Origin: a bacterium 1xD42-87
GTDB taxonomy: Bacteria > Bacillota > Clostridia > Lachnospirales > Lachnospiraceae
DNA: 64,000 nucleotides
Assembly (NCBI GenBank): GCA_003611805.1
Contig: RAYM01000030.1
Location: 1-64,000 of the forward strand
Direction of reading: 5' to 3'
Made by a program: the position numbers and the translations under genes. The notes under the pieces are model-generated. The model saw only the letters and a program-made list of their open reading frames with translations, had not been told where the DNA came from and made no database searches. Shown one piece after another: positions 16,001-25,803 of this stretch (its first letter is position 1; every line of letters begins with the position of its first letter).

Positions 16001-16197
16001 CGGATTTTGAGGTGATGGACCATATCAGGGTTTCCCTGAACGGCAATGAGAAGGTGGCGCAGATCGCCGCGGAGAACGAGGCTGTGATTGCAGGGAAGGT
16101 ACTGGCGGAGAGCATCGGCACGGGAGAAGATCTGGCGGTTTCCAAAGAGTGGAACGTGAACGGGGAGACCGTGACGATCGGTATCCAGAAAATATAG
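13042..16197 (+). CDS. ileS: Isoleucyl-tRNA synthetase
   Basis: 1051 residues from ATG 13042 (GGAAGGA upstream); in-frame codons further up lie in the leader. Class I signature PHIGH is in GPPTANGKPHIGHVLTR near residue 50, and KMSKS in ENGQKMSKSKGN near 605. The long insertion between them is the editing domain. Zinc-type Cys pairs appear (CPRCGTPL, CEGCGHMD, CPECGG). The length above 1000 residues is that of the longer clostridial type rather than the about 930-residue form. The C-terminal segment includes the anticodon-binding helices. It charges tRNA-Ile and is controlled by the T-box in its leader. Confidence 0.97.
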   Translation: MYQKVDANLNFVDREKEVCTFWKENDIFQKSMDSRKDGPTYTFYDGPPTANGKPHIGHVLTRVIKDMIPRYRTMKGYMVPRKAGWDTHGLPVELEVEKLLGLDGKEQIEEYGLDPFISKCKESVWKYKGMWEDFSGTVGFWADMDDPYVTYHDNFIESEWWALKQIWDKGLLYKGFKIVPYCPRCGTPLSSHEVAQGYKAVKERSAIARFKVVGEDAYFLAWTTTPWTLPSNVALCVNPVETYVKVKAADGYTYYMAQALLDTVLGKLAEDGKPAYEVLETYVGTDLEYKEYEPLFACAGEEAAKQKKKAHYVTCDSYVTMTDGTGIVHIAPAFGEDDAQVGRRYDLPFVQFVDGKGNMTEETPYAGLFVKKADPEVIKDLDKEGKLFDAPKFEHDYPFCWRCDTPLIYYARESWFIKMTAVRDDLVRNNKTVNWIPESIGEGRFGNWLENIQDWGISRNRYWGTPLNVWECEGCGHMDAIGSREELEKMGGNAAAKTVELHRPYIDEITCTCPECGGTMKRVPEVIDCWFDSGAMPFAQHHYPFENKELFDSQFPAQFISEAVDQTRGWFYSLMAESTLLFNCAPFENVIVLGHVQDENGQKMSKSKGNAVDPFEALETYGADAIRWYFYINSAPWLPNRFHGKAVQEGQRKFLGTLWNTYAFFVLYANIDNFDATKYALEYDKLPVMDKWLLSKLNTAIKEVDDHLDNYRIPEAARVLDNFVDEMSNWYVRRSRERFWAKGMEQDKINAYMTLYTTLVDICKCAAPMIPFMTEEIYRNLVCSIDKDASESIHLCDFPAADEGMIDKKLEESMEEVLKIVVMGRAARNTANIKNRQPIGTMYVKAESVLDDFYQDIVKDELNVKQIVFSDDVSAFTTYSFKPQLKTVGPKYGKQLGGIKAYLSEMDGSAAMDTLKTQGALQFDVDGVAVSLAEEDLLIDMAQKDGFVAEADNYVTVVLDTNLTEELIEEGFVYEIISKIQTMRKDADFEVMDHIRVSLNGNEKVAQIAAENEAVIAGKVLAESIGTGEDLAVSKEWNVNGETVTIGIQKI

Positions 16198-16250
16198 TTG
16201 CCTGCGGCGGATGGAGCAGAAATGAGAAAACATTGAGAAAGAGGAAAATA

Positions 16251-17699
16251 TTGAGAAATGCCGCGGCGGTTCTCTGGCGTACCCTGGCGGTTGTGATTCT
16301 GGCAGGCTTCGTGGGCGGCGCCGGAGGAAATGTGGCGGCACAGGAAAGCGAATCTCAGTATGGATGCAGTCCGGTGTCGGAGGAGCTGTCGGCCCTTCCG
16401 GCTATGGAGAACAGGGTGTACGCCGAATGGGAAGGTAAGATTTACTATCGGCAGTATTCCGATGAAGATCTGGACGAAGGTGGACTGTGGGCGTATTTTG
16501 AACCGGTTGCGGGCACGGCAAAGGAGCTGATGTGCATGGAGCCGGACGGCAGTGTGACGCAGGCCGGCGTGGATGATGGCTGTGATGAGCTTTACATTGT
16601 GGGTGGCAGAATTTATTCCCACAAATACGTGCAGACGCGCGAAAACGGACGGCAGATCACTCGTGCGGTTGTCTATTCCTGTGAATTGGACGGGAGCGGG
16701 GTAAAGGAATACAGCGCCCGCAGAATCTATGCGGTGAAGGGCGACAAAATCATTTGCGAGACAGGTGGGTACGCGGGAGACGACGGATATGGGATCACAT
16801 GGATCGACGGACGGGATGGGGAGGAACATCTCCTGATATCGGGAAAAGGTCTGTATCATGGGACGGAATATCTGGGCGCTACGGAGGAAGCGGTATTTTT
16901 ATCCAAGTTGGTAAGGCATGAGAAAGAGGAGTATGAACAGCCCTATGATCTGACGTTGTATTCTGTTGATTACAAGGGAAATACAAAGGATTTGGCGACG
17001 GTCACCATGCGGGAGTATGCGGAAGACTGTGTGTCGGCGGATTTTTTGTTAAACGCGACGGAATCGCCGCTTTTTATTTCCTGTTTTCAGATATTGGGAG
17101 ATGAGCTTTACTTTTCCGTGGGTACGACCAACGGCACGGCACATGTGTATTCCGGCGGCATGATATATCGCGTAAAAAAAGATGGCAGCGGATTTACCCG
17201 TCTTGTGGATCATTCTCCCACGGAGAACTTTTATCTGTATGACGATGGCACAGACAGCGTACTGTTCTGCCGGCTGCCCGATCAGAGGACTGGCTTCTGG
17301 AAGGATGACATGCAGCAGGTTGTCCTGCGGGGAAAAACTGTCGATGACATCGTGGTGCGGGACGCCGATCAGACCTATTTAGACCAGCCGCACAGCTATG
17401 TGGCGGCAGACGGTGCGGACGCGATTCTGTTCTATCCTGACACATCCGGTGTCTGTTATGTGCTGCTCTCGGAAAAGGAAAGCAAAAAGCTGGGCATCCG
17501 GACGCATGTGGACGGACATATTGTGCAGCAGATCGAGGATATAGAGTATCTGGAAGGAAAACTTTTCTTTACCGTGACGGATCTGACATACAGTAAGGAG
17601 TACAGCATCGGCTGGCGGGACGGCTATGTGCGCGGCAGGAGCGTGTGCTACTGCAAGGATATAGAGAGCGGGAAAATCCGCGTGCTTTATGAGTATTGA
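16251..17699 (+). CDS. Exported beta-propeller-like protein (DUF5050-type)
   Basis: 482 residues from TTG 16251 with AGAGG 7 bases upstream; a second TTG at 16233 is possible. A signal peptide is clear (basic start, then TLAVVILAGFVGGAGG, cleavage near VAAQES). The rest is repetitive beta-strand sequence with blocks such as EWEGKIYYRQYS, GGMIYRVKKDGSGFTRLVD, NFYLYDDG and YLEGKLFFTVTD, which resembles the DUF5050/propeller proteins of Clostridia. Probably extracytoplasmic, with an unknown ligand. It follows ileS by 53 bases without a visible terminator. Confidence 0.7.
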   Translation: MRNAAAVLWRTLAVVILAGFVGGAGGNVAAQESESQYGCSPVSEELSALPAMENRVYAEWEGKIYYRQYSDEDLDEGGLWAYFEPVAGTAKELMCMEPDGSVTQAGVDDGCDELYIVGGRIYSHKYVQTRENGRQITRAVVYSCELDGSGVKEYSARRIYAVKGDKIICETGGYAGDDGYGITWIDGRDGEEHLLISGKGLYHGTEYLGATEEAVFLSKLVRHEKEEYEQPYDLTLYSVDYKGNTKDLATVTMREYAEDCVSADFLLNATESPLFISCFQILGDELYFSVGTTNGTAHVYSGGMIYRVKKDGSGFTRLVDHSPTENFYLYDDGTDSVLFCRLPDQRTGFWKDDMQQVVLRGKTVDDIVVRDADQTYLDQPHSYVAADGADAILFYPDTSGVCYVLLSEKESKKLGIRTHVDGHIVQQIEDIEYLEGKLFFTVTDLTYSKEYSIGWRDGYVRGRSVCYCKDIESGKIRVLYEY

Positions 17700-17760
17700 C
17701 CCGCTCATAACTATAAAAAATAAATTCCGTGATGCAAAATGTTAAATTTTAATCTTTGTA

Positions 17761-17789
17761 TAGTCAAAAATAGAAAATCAGGCTATAAT
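17761..17789 (+). promoter_or_regulatory. Promoter of glgP
   Basis: TAGTCA (17761-17766), a 17-base spacer and a perfect TATAAT (17784-17789), 55 bases upstream of the glgP start. The -35 matches 4 of 6 consensus positions. Confidence 0.65.
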
Positions 17790-17843
17790 AGAAAGGAATG
17801 CAAGAAAACTTGTCTGACAGCAGGGTTAACGAGGAGGAGAGAG

Positions 17844-20354
17844 ATGATTAAAAATGTACCGGCGAAAACTTTTGATACAGAGCTCTTTAAGAGAAGCGTC
17901 CTTTATAATGTAAAAACCCTTTACAGAAAGACGCTGGAGGAGGCGACTGACCAGCAGATTTTCCAGGCGGTATCCTACGCGGTTAAGGACGCCATAGTGG
18001 ATCAGTGGTTAGCGTCCCAGAAGGAGTTCGAGAGACAGGATCCGAAAATGGTTTACTATCTGTCCATGGAATTTCTGATGGGCAGGGCGCTCGGCAACAA
18101 TATGATCAATCTGCAGGCATATAAAGCGTTCGAGAAGGCGCTCGCAGAGCTTGGCATTGATATCAACGTTGTGGAAGATCAGGAGCCCGACGCGGCGCTG
18201 GGCAACGGGGGCTTAGGTCGTCTTGCGGCATGTTTCCTGGATTCCTTGGCAACGCTTGGCTATGAAGCCTATGGCTGCGGCATCCGCTACCGCTACGGTA
18301 TGTTCAAGCAGGAGATCCGTGACGGCTATCAGGTGGAGGTGCCGGATAACTGGCTCAAAGACGGCAACCCCTTTGAGCTGCGCAGACCGGAGTATGCGAA
18401 GGAAGTGCGTTTTGGCGGCTATGTAAATGTATACGTGGATGAGAATGGCAGGAGCAACTTTAAACAGGAGGGCTATCAGGCGGTGACAGCGGTTCCCTAT
18501 GATCTGCCAGTTGTCGGTTACGGCAGCGGTATCGTCAATACTCTCCGTATCTGGGACGCGGAGCCGGTAAACTGCTTCCAGCTTGATTCATTTGATAAGG
18601 GCGACTACCAGAAAGCGGTGGAGCAGGAAAACCTTGCGAGAAATATCGTGGAGGTGCTCTATCCCAACGACAATCATTACGCGGGCAAGGAGCTTCGCTT
18701 AAAGCAGCAGTATTTCTTCATCTCTGCATCGGTGCAGACGGCAGTGGCGAAGTATATGAGAAATCATGATGATATCAGGAAGTTCCATGAAAAGGTGACC
18801 TTCCAGTTGAATGATACCCATCCTACCGTAGCGGTGGCGGAGCTGATGCGCATTCTGATGGACGAGCATTACCTGACATGGGACGAGGCGTGGGAAGTGA
18901 CGACCAAGACTTGTGCGTACACGAATCACACGATTATGTCCGAGGCGCTGGAGAAATGGCCCATTGAGCTGTTTTCGAGACTGCTTCCGAGAGTGTATCA
19001 GATCGTGGAGGAGATCAACCGCCGCTTCATTGCGAGAATCGAGCAGATGTATCCCGGCAACCACGAGAAGGTAAGAAAGATGGCGATCATCTACGACGGT
19101 CAGGTGAAGATGGCGCATCTGGCGATCGCGGCAGGCTACTCAGTGAACGGTGTGGCGAGATTACATACGGAGATCTTAAAGAATCAGGAATTGAAAGATT
19201 TCTATGAGATGATGCCCGAGAAGTTCAACAACAAGACAAACGGCATTACCCAGAGACGTTTCCTGCTTCACGCGAACCCGCTCCTTGCGGACTGGGTGAC
19301 CGATCATGTGGGCAGCGACTGGATCACGGATCTGCCGAAGATCAATAAGCTGAAAATCTATGCTGACGACGAGAAGGCGCAGCAGGAGTTTATGAACATC
19401 AAGTATCAGAACAAGGTGCGTCTGGCTGAGTATATTTTGGAGCACAACGGTGTTGAGGTGGATCCCCGCTCTATCTTTGATGTACAGGTGAAGCGTCTGC
19501 ACGAGTACAAGAGACAGCTTTTGAATATTCTGCATGTGATGTATCTCTACAATGAGTTGAAGGAGCACCCGGATATGGATTTCTATCCGAGGACGTTCAT
19601 TTTCGGCGCGAAGGCGGCGGCGGGCTACAAGAACGCGAAGCTGACCATCAAGCTGATCAATTCCGTGGCGGATGTGGTGAACAACGACCCGGCAATCAAC
19701 GGAAAGATCAAAGTGGTGTTTATTGAGAACTACCGTGTGTCCAACGCGGAGATCATCTTCGCGGCGGCGGATGTGTCCGAGCAGATTTCCACTGCCAGCA
19801 AGGAGGCGTCCGGCACAGGTAACATGAAGTTCATGTTGAACGGTGCGCTGACGATCGGCACCATGGACGGCGCCAACGTGGAGATTGTGGAGGAAGTGGG
19901 AGAGGAGAACGCGTTTATCTTCGGTCTGTCTTCCGACGAGGTTATCCATTACGAGAATTACGGCGGCTATCATCCCACGGATATTTTCAACAACGATCCC
20001 GACGTGCGCAAGGTGCTGATGCAGCTTATCAATGGCACCTATTCGCCTAACGATCCGGATCTGTTCCGTTCCCTTTACAATTCTCTGCTGAATACGCAGA
20101 GCACCTCGAAGGCGGACACCTACTTTATACTGAAGGATTTCAAGGCTTACGCGGAGGCGCAGAGAAAGGTGGAGGCGGCTTACCGGAATGAGAAGGGCTG
20201 GGCGAGAAGCGCGATTTTAAATGTGGCATGCTCCGGCAAATTCACTTCCGACAGAACCATTCAGGAGTATGTGGATGAGATCTGGAAGCTGGATAAGGTC
20301 GTGGTCCCGAAGGAGCCCGTTGTGACTGATACGAAGACCATTAAGAAAGCGTAA
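17844..20354 (+). CDS. glgP: Glycogen/maltodextrin phosphorylase
   Basis: 836 residues from ATG 17844 (GAGGAGGAGAG upstream). Family GT35 motifs: YYLSMEFLMGRALGNN near 70, GNGGLGRLAACFLDSLAT, QLNDTHP, and the pyridoxal-phosphate site EASGTGNMKFMLNGA, in which the Lys of NMKF binds the cofactor. It releases glucose-1-phosphate from alpha-1,4-glucans. Length and motif order are normal. It has its own promoter and stands alone here, without other glg genes. Whether it prefers glycogen or maltodextrin cannot be read from the sequence. Confidence 0.96.
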   Translation: MIKNVPAKTFDTELFKRSVLYNVKTLYRKTLEEATDQQIFQAVSYAVKDAIVDQWLASQKEFERQDPKMVYYLSMEFLMGRALGNNMINLQAYKAFEKALAELGIDINVVEDQEPDAALGNGGLGRLAACFLDSLATLGYEAYGCGIRYRYGMFKQEIRDGYQVEVPDNWLKDGNPFELRRPEYAKEVRFGGYVNVYVDENGRSNFKQEGYQAVTAVPYDLPVVGYGSGIVNTLRIWDAEPVNCFQLDSFDKGDYQKAVEQENLARNIVEVLYPNDNHYAGKELRLKQQYFFISASVQTAVAKYMRNHDDIRKFHEKVTFQLNDTHPTVAVAELMRILMDEHYLTWDEAWEVTTKTCAYTNHTIMSEALEKWPIELFSRLLPRVYQIVEEINRRFIARIEQMYPGNHEKVRKMAIIYDGQVKMAHLAIAAGYSVNGVARLHTEILKNQELKDFYEMMPEKFNNKTNGITQRRFLLHANPLLADWVTDHVGSDWITDLPKINKLKIYADDEKAQQEFMNIKYQNKVRLAEYILEHNGVEVDPRSIFDVQVKRLHEYKRQLLNILHVMYLYNELKEHPDMDFYPRTFIFGAKAAAGYKNAKLTIKLINSVADVVNNDPAINGKIKVVFIENYRVSNAEIIFAAADVSEQISTASKEASGTGNMKFMLNGALTIGTMDGANVEIVEEVGEENAFIFGLSSDEVIHYENYGGYHPTDIFNNDPDVRKVLMQLINGTYSPNDPDLFRSLYNSLLNTQSTSKADTYFILKDFKAYAEAQRKVEAAYRNEKGWARSAILNVACSGKFTSDRTIQEYVDEIWKLDKVVVPKEPVVTDTKTIKKA

Positions 20355-20404
20355 TTCATTATGAAATAGAGCGTCGCCCGGCTGAGGCGGCGTCGACAGA
20401 CGAA

Positions 20405-20444
20405 AATCCCCGGGCGGTTATAAAGCTGATCCGGGGATTCTTTG
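20405..20444 (+). terminator. Probable terminator after glgP
   Basis: AATCCCCGG (20405-20413) pairs with CCGGGGATT (20431-20439) over 9 bp and is followed by CTTTG, a weak T tract. Confidence 0.55.
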
Positions 20445-20547
20445 TATGCACATGTCCGCATATGGCATAGCATTGTCTGCACGCTCTGCTCGATTTTGAG
20501 AAAAATATATGCTATGATAAGGGAGACGGAAATTGGGAGGATTCGCT

Positions 20548-23500
20548 ATGGATAAAAAACTGGCATTTCAGATATTGGGACTTTCGGAGACGAAGGAAGA
20601 AGAGCAGATCAGACAGAGTTATCTTGCGCTTTTAAAGGGCACGAACCCGGAGGACGACCCGGAGGGTTTTAAGCGTCTGCGTGAGGCATATGAGGAGGCG
20701 CTCCGTTTTGCAAGGCAGCAGGATGAGGAAGATGAGGAAGAGCCGCAGGGTGAGATCGGACTGTGGATGAAGCGCGTGCGGGAAATTTACCGGGACATCC
20801 TTCTGCGCAGAGAGGCGGAGAACTGGAAAGCGCTTTTTGATGACCCGGTCTGCGCAGGTCTGGACACGTTTTTGGAAGCAAGAGGACAGCTTCTCGGCTT
20901 TTTGGCAGGGCATTCTTTTCTGCCGCAGACTGTATGGGTGCTGCTTGATCAGACGTTTCATGTGATGGAAGATTTTGACGCGCTGAAAGAGGAGTTCCAT
21001 GTCAATTTTCTGAGACATATTGAGTATCATGTCAATACGGGCGATTTTCTCGATTACAGCCTGTTTGAGGCGCTTGAAGGCTGTGAGCCGGAGAACGATG
21101 AGGAGGCGGACGATTATATCAAGGAGTATTTTGATATCAAAAATCGGTTGGAGAACGATGAGACGGAGGGCGTGTCCCGGAAGCTTTCGGATATGAAAAG
21201 GCATGGCGTTTACCATCCATATGAGGATGTGGAACGGCTACGCCTTTCTATCCGCCTAAAGGAATGCGAAAAGGAAAGGGAGCTGGCGCAGGAGCTGATC
21301 GGGCGATATCCAGAGGACGGTTATGTCCGGGTCTGGACTGGGAAAATCTTCTATGATACGGGGGAGGAAGATAAAGGATTTGCGCAGTGGGAGGCGGTTC
21401 TTGCCGAGGAGCCGGATTACTATATGGCGAAATATTTCGCCATGCATCATCTCGTGGACCAGAAGGAATGGGATCAGGCGGGCAAGTATGTAAATGAGCT
21501 GATTAAGGTGAACCGGCGGGATGAGGAGCTGTTGGAACTGCAGAAGGAGATTGACAACGCGCTCGTTCCCATACTGCGGGAAGCGCTTGACAAAGGGGAA
21601 CCTCACGGGGAACTTTCAGGGAAAGAACTGCGCTCATTTCTGGGGTGGCGTCTGTTTGATCTCGAGCGGTATGAGGATATTCTTGACCTGCTTGCGCAGG
21701 ACAGCGAACTGGAAACGGAGGAGGACGGTCTCGAGCTGAAGGCATGGGCTCTTTACAGGCTGGAGCGTTACGTGGAAGCGATTCCTGTATATCAGGCGCA
21801 TCTGAAATGCGTGCAGGAAAACGAAGATGACGAGAAGGAGAAGGCGTCAAAAGCGGCACAGAGCCACCGGCTTCTTGGCGTCTGTTATTATTGTACCGAA
21901 AAGCCGGACGAAGGAGAGCGGGAGACTAAGACGGCGATTGAACTGGAGGCGGACGAAAGGATCCGTATCGACTGCAAATATTATCTGGCGGACAGGTATC
22001 TTGCCCAGAAGGAGTATGAGAAGGCGACAGAGGTCTGCGACGACATTCTGGAGACAGACGACGGGTTTTATCCCGCTTATCTCGTCAGGCAGGAGGCGTG
22101 CTACCATATGAGCAAGGCACAGCAGGTGGTGGACGATTACTATCGTGCCATTGACCTGTATGCGGGCTTTGATAAACCGTACCTCTACGCGGCGATGATC
22201 TTTTATGACTATAACCAGTACAAGGATGCGCTTGGCGTGATAGAGCGGGCAAGAGAAAATGAAGTGGAGTTTTCACAAAAGCTGCGTTTCCAGGAGGCAA
22301 AGATTCTGCGAATGCTTTCGGAGGACGCGGAAGGTCGGAAACGTCCTCTGGAAATACTGGACGCGCTTCTTAAGGAGACAAAGGAAGCGCAGGAGAAAGG
22401 GGCTGCCGGGGAGGACAGTGATGCACTTGACCGTGCCGAGCTGATTTTTGAAAAGGGGCTTATATTTGAGGCGGACGAGAAGCTTGGTACGGCGATTGAG
22501 CTTGTTCAGGGAGCGATGATGCTTGATCCGGAGGAGCCTTACTATGCGCTTGTACTGGGTAATCTCCTGCGGGATTCGGAGCAGTTTGACAAGGCGCTTG
22601 TGCAGTATAAGAGGCTGGAAGAAGTTTATCACCACACGGAATATTATTTTGGCATAGGCGTCTGCTATCAGGTGGCGGAGGAGTGGAGGCAGGCTGTCAC
22701 TTACTATATAAAGGCAGTGGAGCAGGACGAGACTTACCGCGACACGAATTTGAGGCTTTACCAATGTTACAGGAGTCTGTACAACGAGGAATATAAGCGT
22801 GCGGATTATGAGGAGGCGCTGCGCTATATCAATAAGCAGATGGAGATTACCCAGAACAGGGGCTACCGCCTCTGGGACAGAGGTAATCTGTATTCGGACG
22901 CCATGGAGACAGCGCTTGCCGTGGCGGATTATGAGGCGGCGATTGCAGCCGGAACGGTTCCAGAGGACGAGATTTATATTCTCTGGCAGAATATCGGTAT
23001 TACCTATAAGAATGACATACAGTATGAAAAGGCGTACGAGGCATATAAGCGTGCGGTGGAGACGATGGGAGCGAGGGACACATCCGTCAAGGGCTACCGG
23101 GGCATGGCGGAATGTCTGCGGAAGATGGGAAATTATGAAAAGTCCATTGTCTGCTGCAGGGAGGGATTGGCGATTTTCCCGGCGGACAGCGCCTTGTGGG
23201 ATACGCTTACCGCCTGTTACGAAAGGATGAATCGTTCGGAGCAGGTTTTGCAGGTGCAGGAGGAGAGACGGAAAGAACTGGGGGACAATGAAGATTATTA
23301 CAGCAATATCGCTGATACATTGATCCGAATGGGAAAGACCGGGGAAGGGCTGGCTGTTTATGACAATGCGAAGCGGTCATATTTTAAGCGCGCGGCGGAC
23401 AGACAGGAGCTGGCGGAGCTGTATATGGAGTGGGCAGGCTCGCTTGCAGACGTGACCGCCTATGAGAAAGCGGCAAAGAAATATCAGGAAGCCGCGACAC

Positions 23501-24039
23501 TTTACGGAGACAGCCGGCAAAAATTCAAGGCGGAATGGCGTGTGGCGAAAAATTATTATATGGCCGGGAAACGCGAGGAAGCGGCTCGCTGGGCAAAGAA
23601 AGCGCTGGAACACCTTGCGCAGTGCGGCATAACAGAGGAGGATTATCAGGCGTATACTCAATATGCGCCCGTGCAAAGCGGATGGTTGGCATGGTGCTAT
23701 CTCGCTCTTGGAGAGAAGGAAAAAGCGAAGGGCATGTTTGATGGTATGGAGCGGCTCAGGCCTTGTGCCGCCTGCGCATACAAAAAATGTTATGAGTCTT
23801 CTCTCTGGCTCGGCTGTTATTATTATACCGAAGGGGAATTTGAGAAAGCGGCAGTGCTGCTTGAGGAGGCATCCGTAAGATACGGGAATGTTGTGACGCA
23901 GGCGAAATTACTGTTGGAAAAAATAAAAAATGGTGACTGCGGCTTTTCCGGGAAATCCGACGGTCACAAGCAGGATGCCGGGCAGAAACAGGGAATTGTG
24001 GCACGGCTGTTTCACAGAAAAACGGATTCTGTGAAGTGA
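20548..24039 (+). CDS. J-like domain and TPR-repeat protein
   Basis: 1163 residues from ATG 20548 (GGGAGG upstream). The N-terminal about 55 residues have the helix pattern of a J domain (FQILGLSETKEEEQIRQSY, EGFKRLREAYEEAL), but the HPD triplet needed to stimulate Hsp70 is replaced by the stretch TNPEDDPEG. The rest is a long series of tetratricopeptide-type helices (for example YFGIGVCYQVAEEWRQAVTY and QNIGITYKNDIQYEKAYEAY), with no membrane segment. It is followed after 68 bases by an HscC-like Hsp70, so the pair probably acts as chaperone and client or scaffold protein. The J domain may be a binding module only. Confidence 0.82.
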   Translation: MDKKLAFQILGLSETKEEEQIRQSYLALLKGTNPEDDPEGFKRLREAYEEALRFARQQDEEDEEEPQGEIGLWMKRVREIYRDILLRREAENWKALFDDPVCAGLDTFLEARGQLLGFLAGHSFLPQTVWVLLDQTFHVMEDFDALKEEFHVNFLRHIEYHVNTGDFLDYSLFEALEGCEPENDEEADDYIKEYFDIKNRLENDETEGVSRKLSDMKRHGVYHPYEDVERLRLSIRLKECEKERELAQELIGRYPEDGYVRVWTGKIFYDTGEEDKGFAQWEAVLAEEPDYYMAKYFAMHHLVDQKEWDQAGKYVNELIKVNRRDEELLELQKEIDNALVPILREALDKGEPHGELSGKELRSFLGWRLFDLERYEDILDLLAQDSELETEEDGLELKAWALYRLERYVEAIPVYQAHLKCVQENEDDEKEKASKAAQSHRLLGVCYYCTEKPDEGERETKTAIELEADERIRIDCKYYLADRYLAQKEYEKATEVCDDILETDDGFYPAYLVRQEACYHMSKAQQVVDDYYRAIDLYAGFDKPYLYAAMIFYDYNQYKDALGVIERARENEVEFSQKLRFQEAKILRMLSEDAEGRKRPLEILDALLKETKEAQEKGAAGEDSDALDRAELIFEKGLIFEADEKLGTAIELVQGAMMLDPEEPYYALVLGNLLRDSEQFDKALVQYKRLEEVYHHTEYYFGIGVCYQVAEEWRQAVTYYIKAVEQDETYRDTNLRLYQCYRSLYNEEYKRADYEEALRYINKQMEITQNRGYRLWDRGNLYSDAMETALAVADYEAAIAAGTVPEDEIYILWQNIGITYKNDIQYEKAYEAYKRAVETMGARDTSVKGYRGMAECLRKMGNYEKSIVCCREGLAIFPADSALWDTLTACYERMNRSEQVLQVQEERRKELGDNEDYYSNIADTLIRMGKTGEGLAVYDNAKRSYFKRAADRQELAELYMEWAGSLADVTAYEKAAKKYQEAATLYGDSRQKFKAEWRVAKNYYMAGKREEAARWAKKALEHLAQCGITEEDYQAYTQYAPVQSGWLAWCYLALGEKEKAKGMFDGMERLRPCAACAYKKCYESSLWLGCYYYTEGEFEKAAVLLEEASVRYGNVVTQAKLLLEKIKNGDCGFSGKSDGHKQDAGQKQGIVARLFHRKTDSVK

Positions 24040-24107
24040 AACGACTCTGCAGGACAGAATGTATGGAAAATCGGTAAAACAGAAAGAACGAAGGGATTTG
24101 AGTAAAA

Positions 24108-25799
24108 ATGATTATCGGAATCGACTTGGGAACGACGAACAGTCTGGCGGCTTATTTCACGGAGGAAGGACCGCAGATCATACCGAACCGTCTCGGAAAA
24201 CGGTTGACGCCCTCCGTGGTTAGTATGGATGAGGAAGAGCAGATTTATGTGGGAGATCTGGCGGTGGAGAGGGGGCTTCTCTATCCGGGCAGCGCGGCAT
24301 CTGTATTTAAGAGAGACATGGGGAGCGGCAGGAAGTTTAACCTTCTGCATAAAACATTTACGGCTGAGGAACTTTCGTCCTTTGTGCTCCGTGCGCTAAA
24401 GGAGGATGCGGAGGCATTTCTGGGAGAGCCTGTCACGGAGGCGGTAATCAGCGTGCCTGCCTATTTCAACGATGAGAGACGGCGCGCTACCAGAAGAGCC
24501 GGGGAGCTGGCGGGGCTTAAGGTAGAGCGGATCATCAGCGAGCCGACGGCAGCGGCAATTGCATACGGCTTATATCAGAGTCAGGGTCATATGCGGTTTC
24601 TGGTGTTCGACTTAGGCGGAGGCACCTTTGACGTGTCCGTGCTGGAGCGGATAGACAGTATTCTGGAAGTGCGCGCCGTGGCGGGAGACAATTTCCTCGG
24701 CGGCGAGGACTTTACGAATGTGCTGGAAGAAATGTTTTTTGAAAAATTTCCGCAGTTTGACAGACTAACGCTGGATGCAAAGACGCTGCGCCATATCCAC
24801 AAACAGGCGGATAAATGTAAGATCGGCTTCTCGGAGGGGAAGACTTCCGTTATGGAGTGCAAGATCGGTGAGGAGGCGTTTTCCTTTACGGTGGAACTTT
24901 CCGCCTACGAGAGCGCCTGCGAGGAACTGCTCGAGAAGATCAGGCAGCCCGTGCGGCGCAGCCTCTCCGACGCGCATATCCGGCTTTCCGATATTGACAA
25001 GGTAGTGCTGGTGGGCGGGGCGACCAAGAGCCCGGTGATTCGCAGGTTTGTGAGCAAACTGTTCCGGGTGATACCCGATACGAATATCAATCCCGACGAA
25101 GCGGTAGCTCTCGGCGCGGCGATTCAGGGCGCCATGAAGGAGCGGAAAGAGGCGATCAAAGAGGTGATTCTCACCGACGTCTGCCCGTTTACGCTTGGCA
25201 CGGAAGTGGTCAGGGAGTGGGAGAAGGGTTATTTCGAGAACGGTGTGTTCTGCCCCATTATCGAGAGAAATACGATTATTCCGGCAAGCCGGACGGAAAG
25301 GCTCTATACGGTGCGGGATAACCAGACGAAAATCCGGGTTAACGTGCTGCAAGGTGAGAGCCGCTTTGCGAAAAACAATCTCTCCCTTGGCGAGTTGAAT
25401 ATAGAGGTGCCGTCCGCCCCCGCGGGGGAGGAGTCGGTGGATGTCACCTACACCTATGACATCAATTCCATTTTGGAGGTGGAGGTAAAGGTAGTGTCCA
25501 CCGGGAAGCGGGAAAAACAGGTTTTTGGCGGCAAAAATGCGGATATGACGCCGGAGGAGATCACGGCGCGGTTCGAGACGCTGTCCTATTTGAAAATTCA
25601 TCCGAGGGACAGGGAGGAGAATAAGTACCTGCTCACGCTGGGAGAGCGGATGTATGAGGAGAGTCTGGGAGACAAAAGATATTTTATCTCACAGGAGCTT
25701 CACAAGTACGAGCAGGCGCTGAACACATATGATCCGGGGACGATCGAGCGGGCGAAAGAGGCGTTCCGGGAGTTTCTAAAGGATTTGGAGGAGTTTTAA
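24108..25799 (+). CDS. Hsp70-family chaperone, HscC-like
   Basis: 563 residues. ATPase-domain motifs are in order: [14 protein letters not shown] (phosphate 1) at the N-terminus, [48 protein letters not shown] and [15 protein letters not shown]. The substrate domain ([32 protein letters not shown]) is present, but the protein is about 50 to 70 residues shorter than DnaK, as in HscC. There is no adjacent grpE or hrcA, so it is not the main DnaK. Its partner is probably the J-like/TPR protein encoded just upstream, and HflX follows only 4 bases downstream. Confidence 0.88.
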   Translation: MIIGIDLGTTNSLAAYFTEEGPQIIPNRLGKRLTPSVVSMDEEEQIYVGDLAVERGLLYPGSAASVFKRDMGSGRKFNLLHKTFTAEELSSFVLRALKEDAEAFLGEPVTEAVISVPAYFNDERRRATRRAGELAGLKVERIISEPTAAAIAYGLYQSQGHMRFLVFDLGGGTFDVSVLERIDSILEVRAVAGDNFLGGEDFTNVLEEMFFEKFPQFDRLTLDAKTLRHIHKQADKCKIGFSEGKTSVMECKIGEEAFSFTVELSAYESACEELLEKIRQPVRRSLSDAHIRLSDIDKVVLVGGATKSPVIRRFVSKLFRVIPDTNINPDEAVALGAAIQGAMKERKEAIKEVILTDVCPFTLGTEVVREWEKGYFENGVFCPIIERNTIIPASRTERLYTVRDNQTKIRVNVLQGESRFAKNNLSLGELNIEVPSAPAGEESVDVTYTYDINSILEVEVKVVSTGKREKQVFGGKNADMTPEEITARFETLSYLKIHPRDREENKYLLTLGERMYEESLGDKRYFISQELHKYEQALNTYDPGTIERAKEAFREFLKDLEEF

Positions 25800-25803
25800 A
25801 CGC

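Noticed and set aside
19176-19973. 265-residue minus-strand ORF
   Set aside because: Antisense shadow of glgP.
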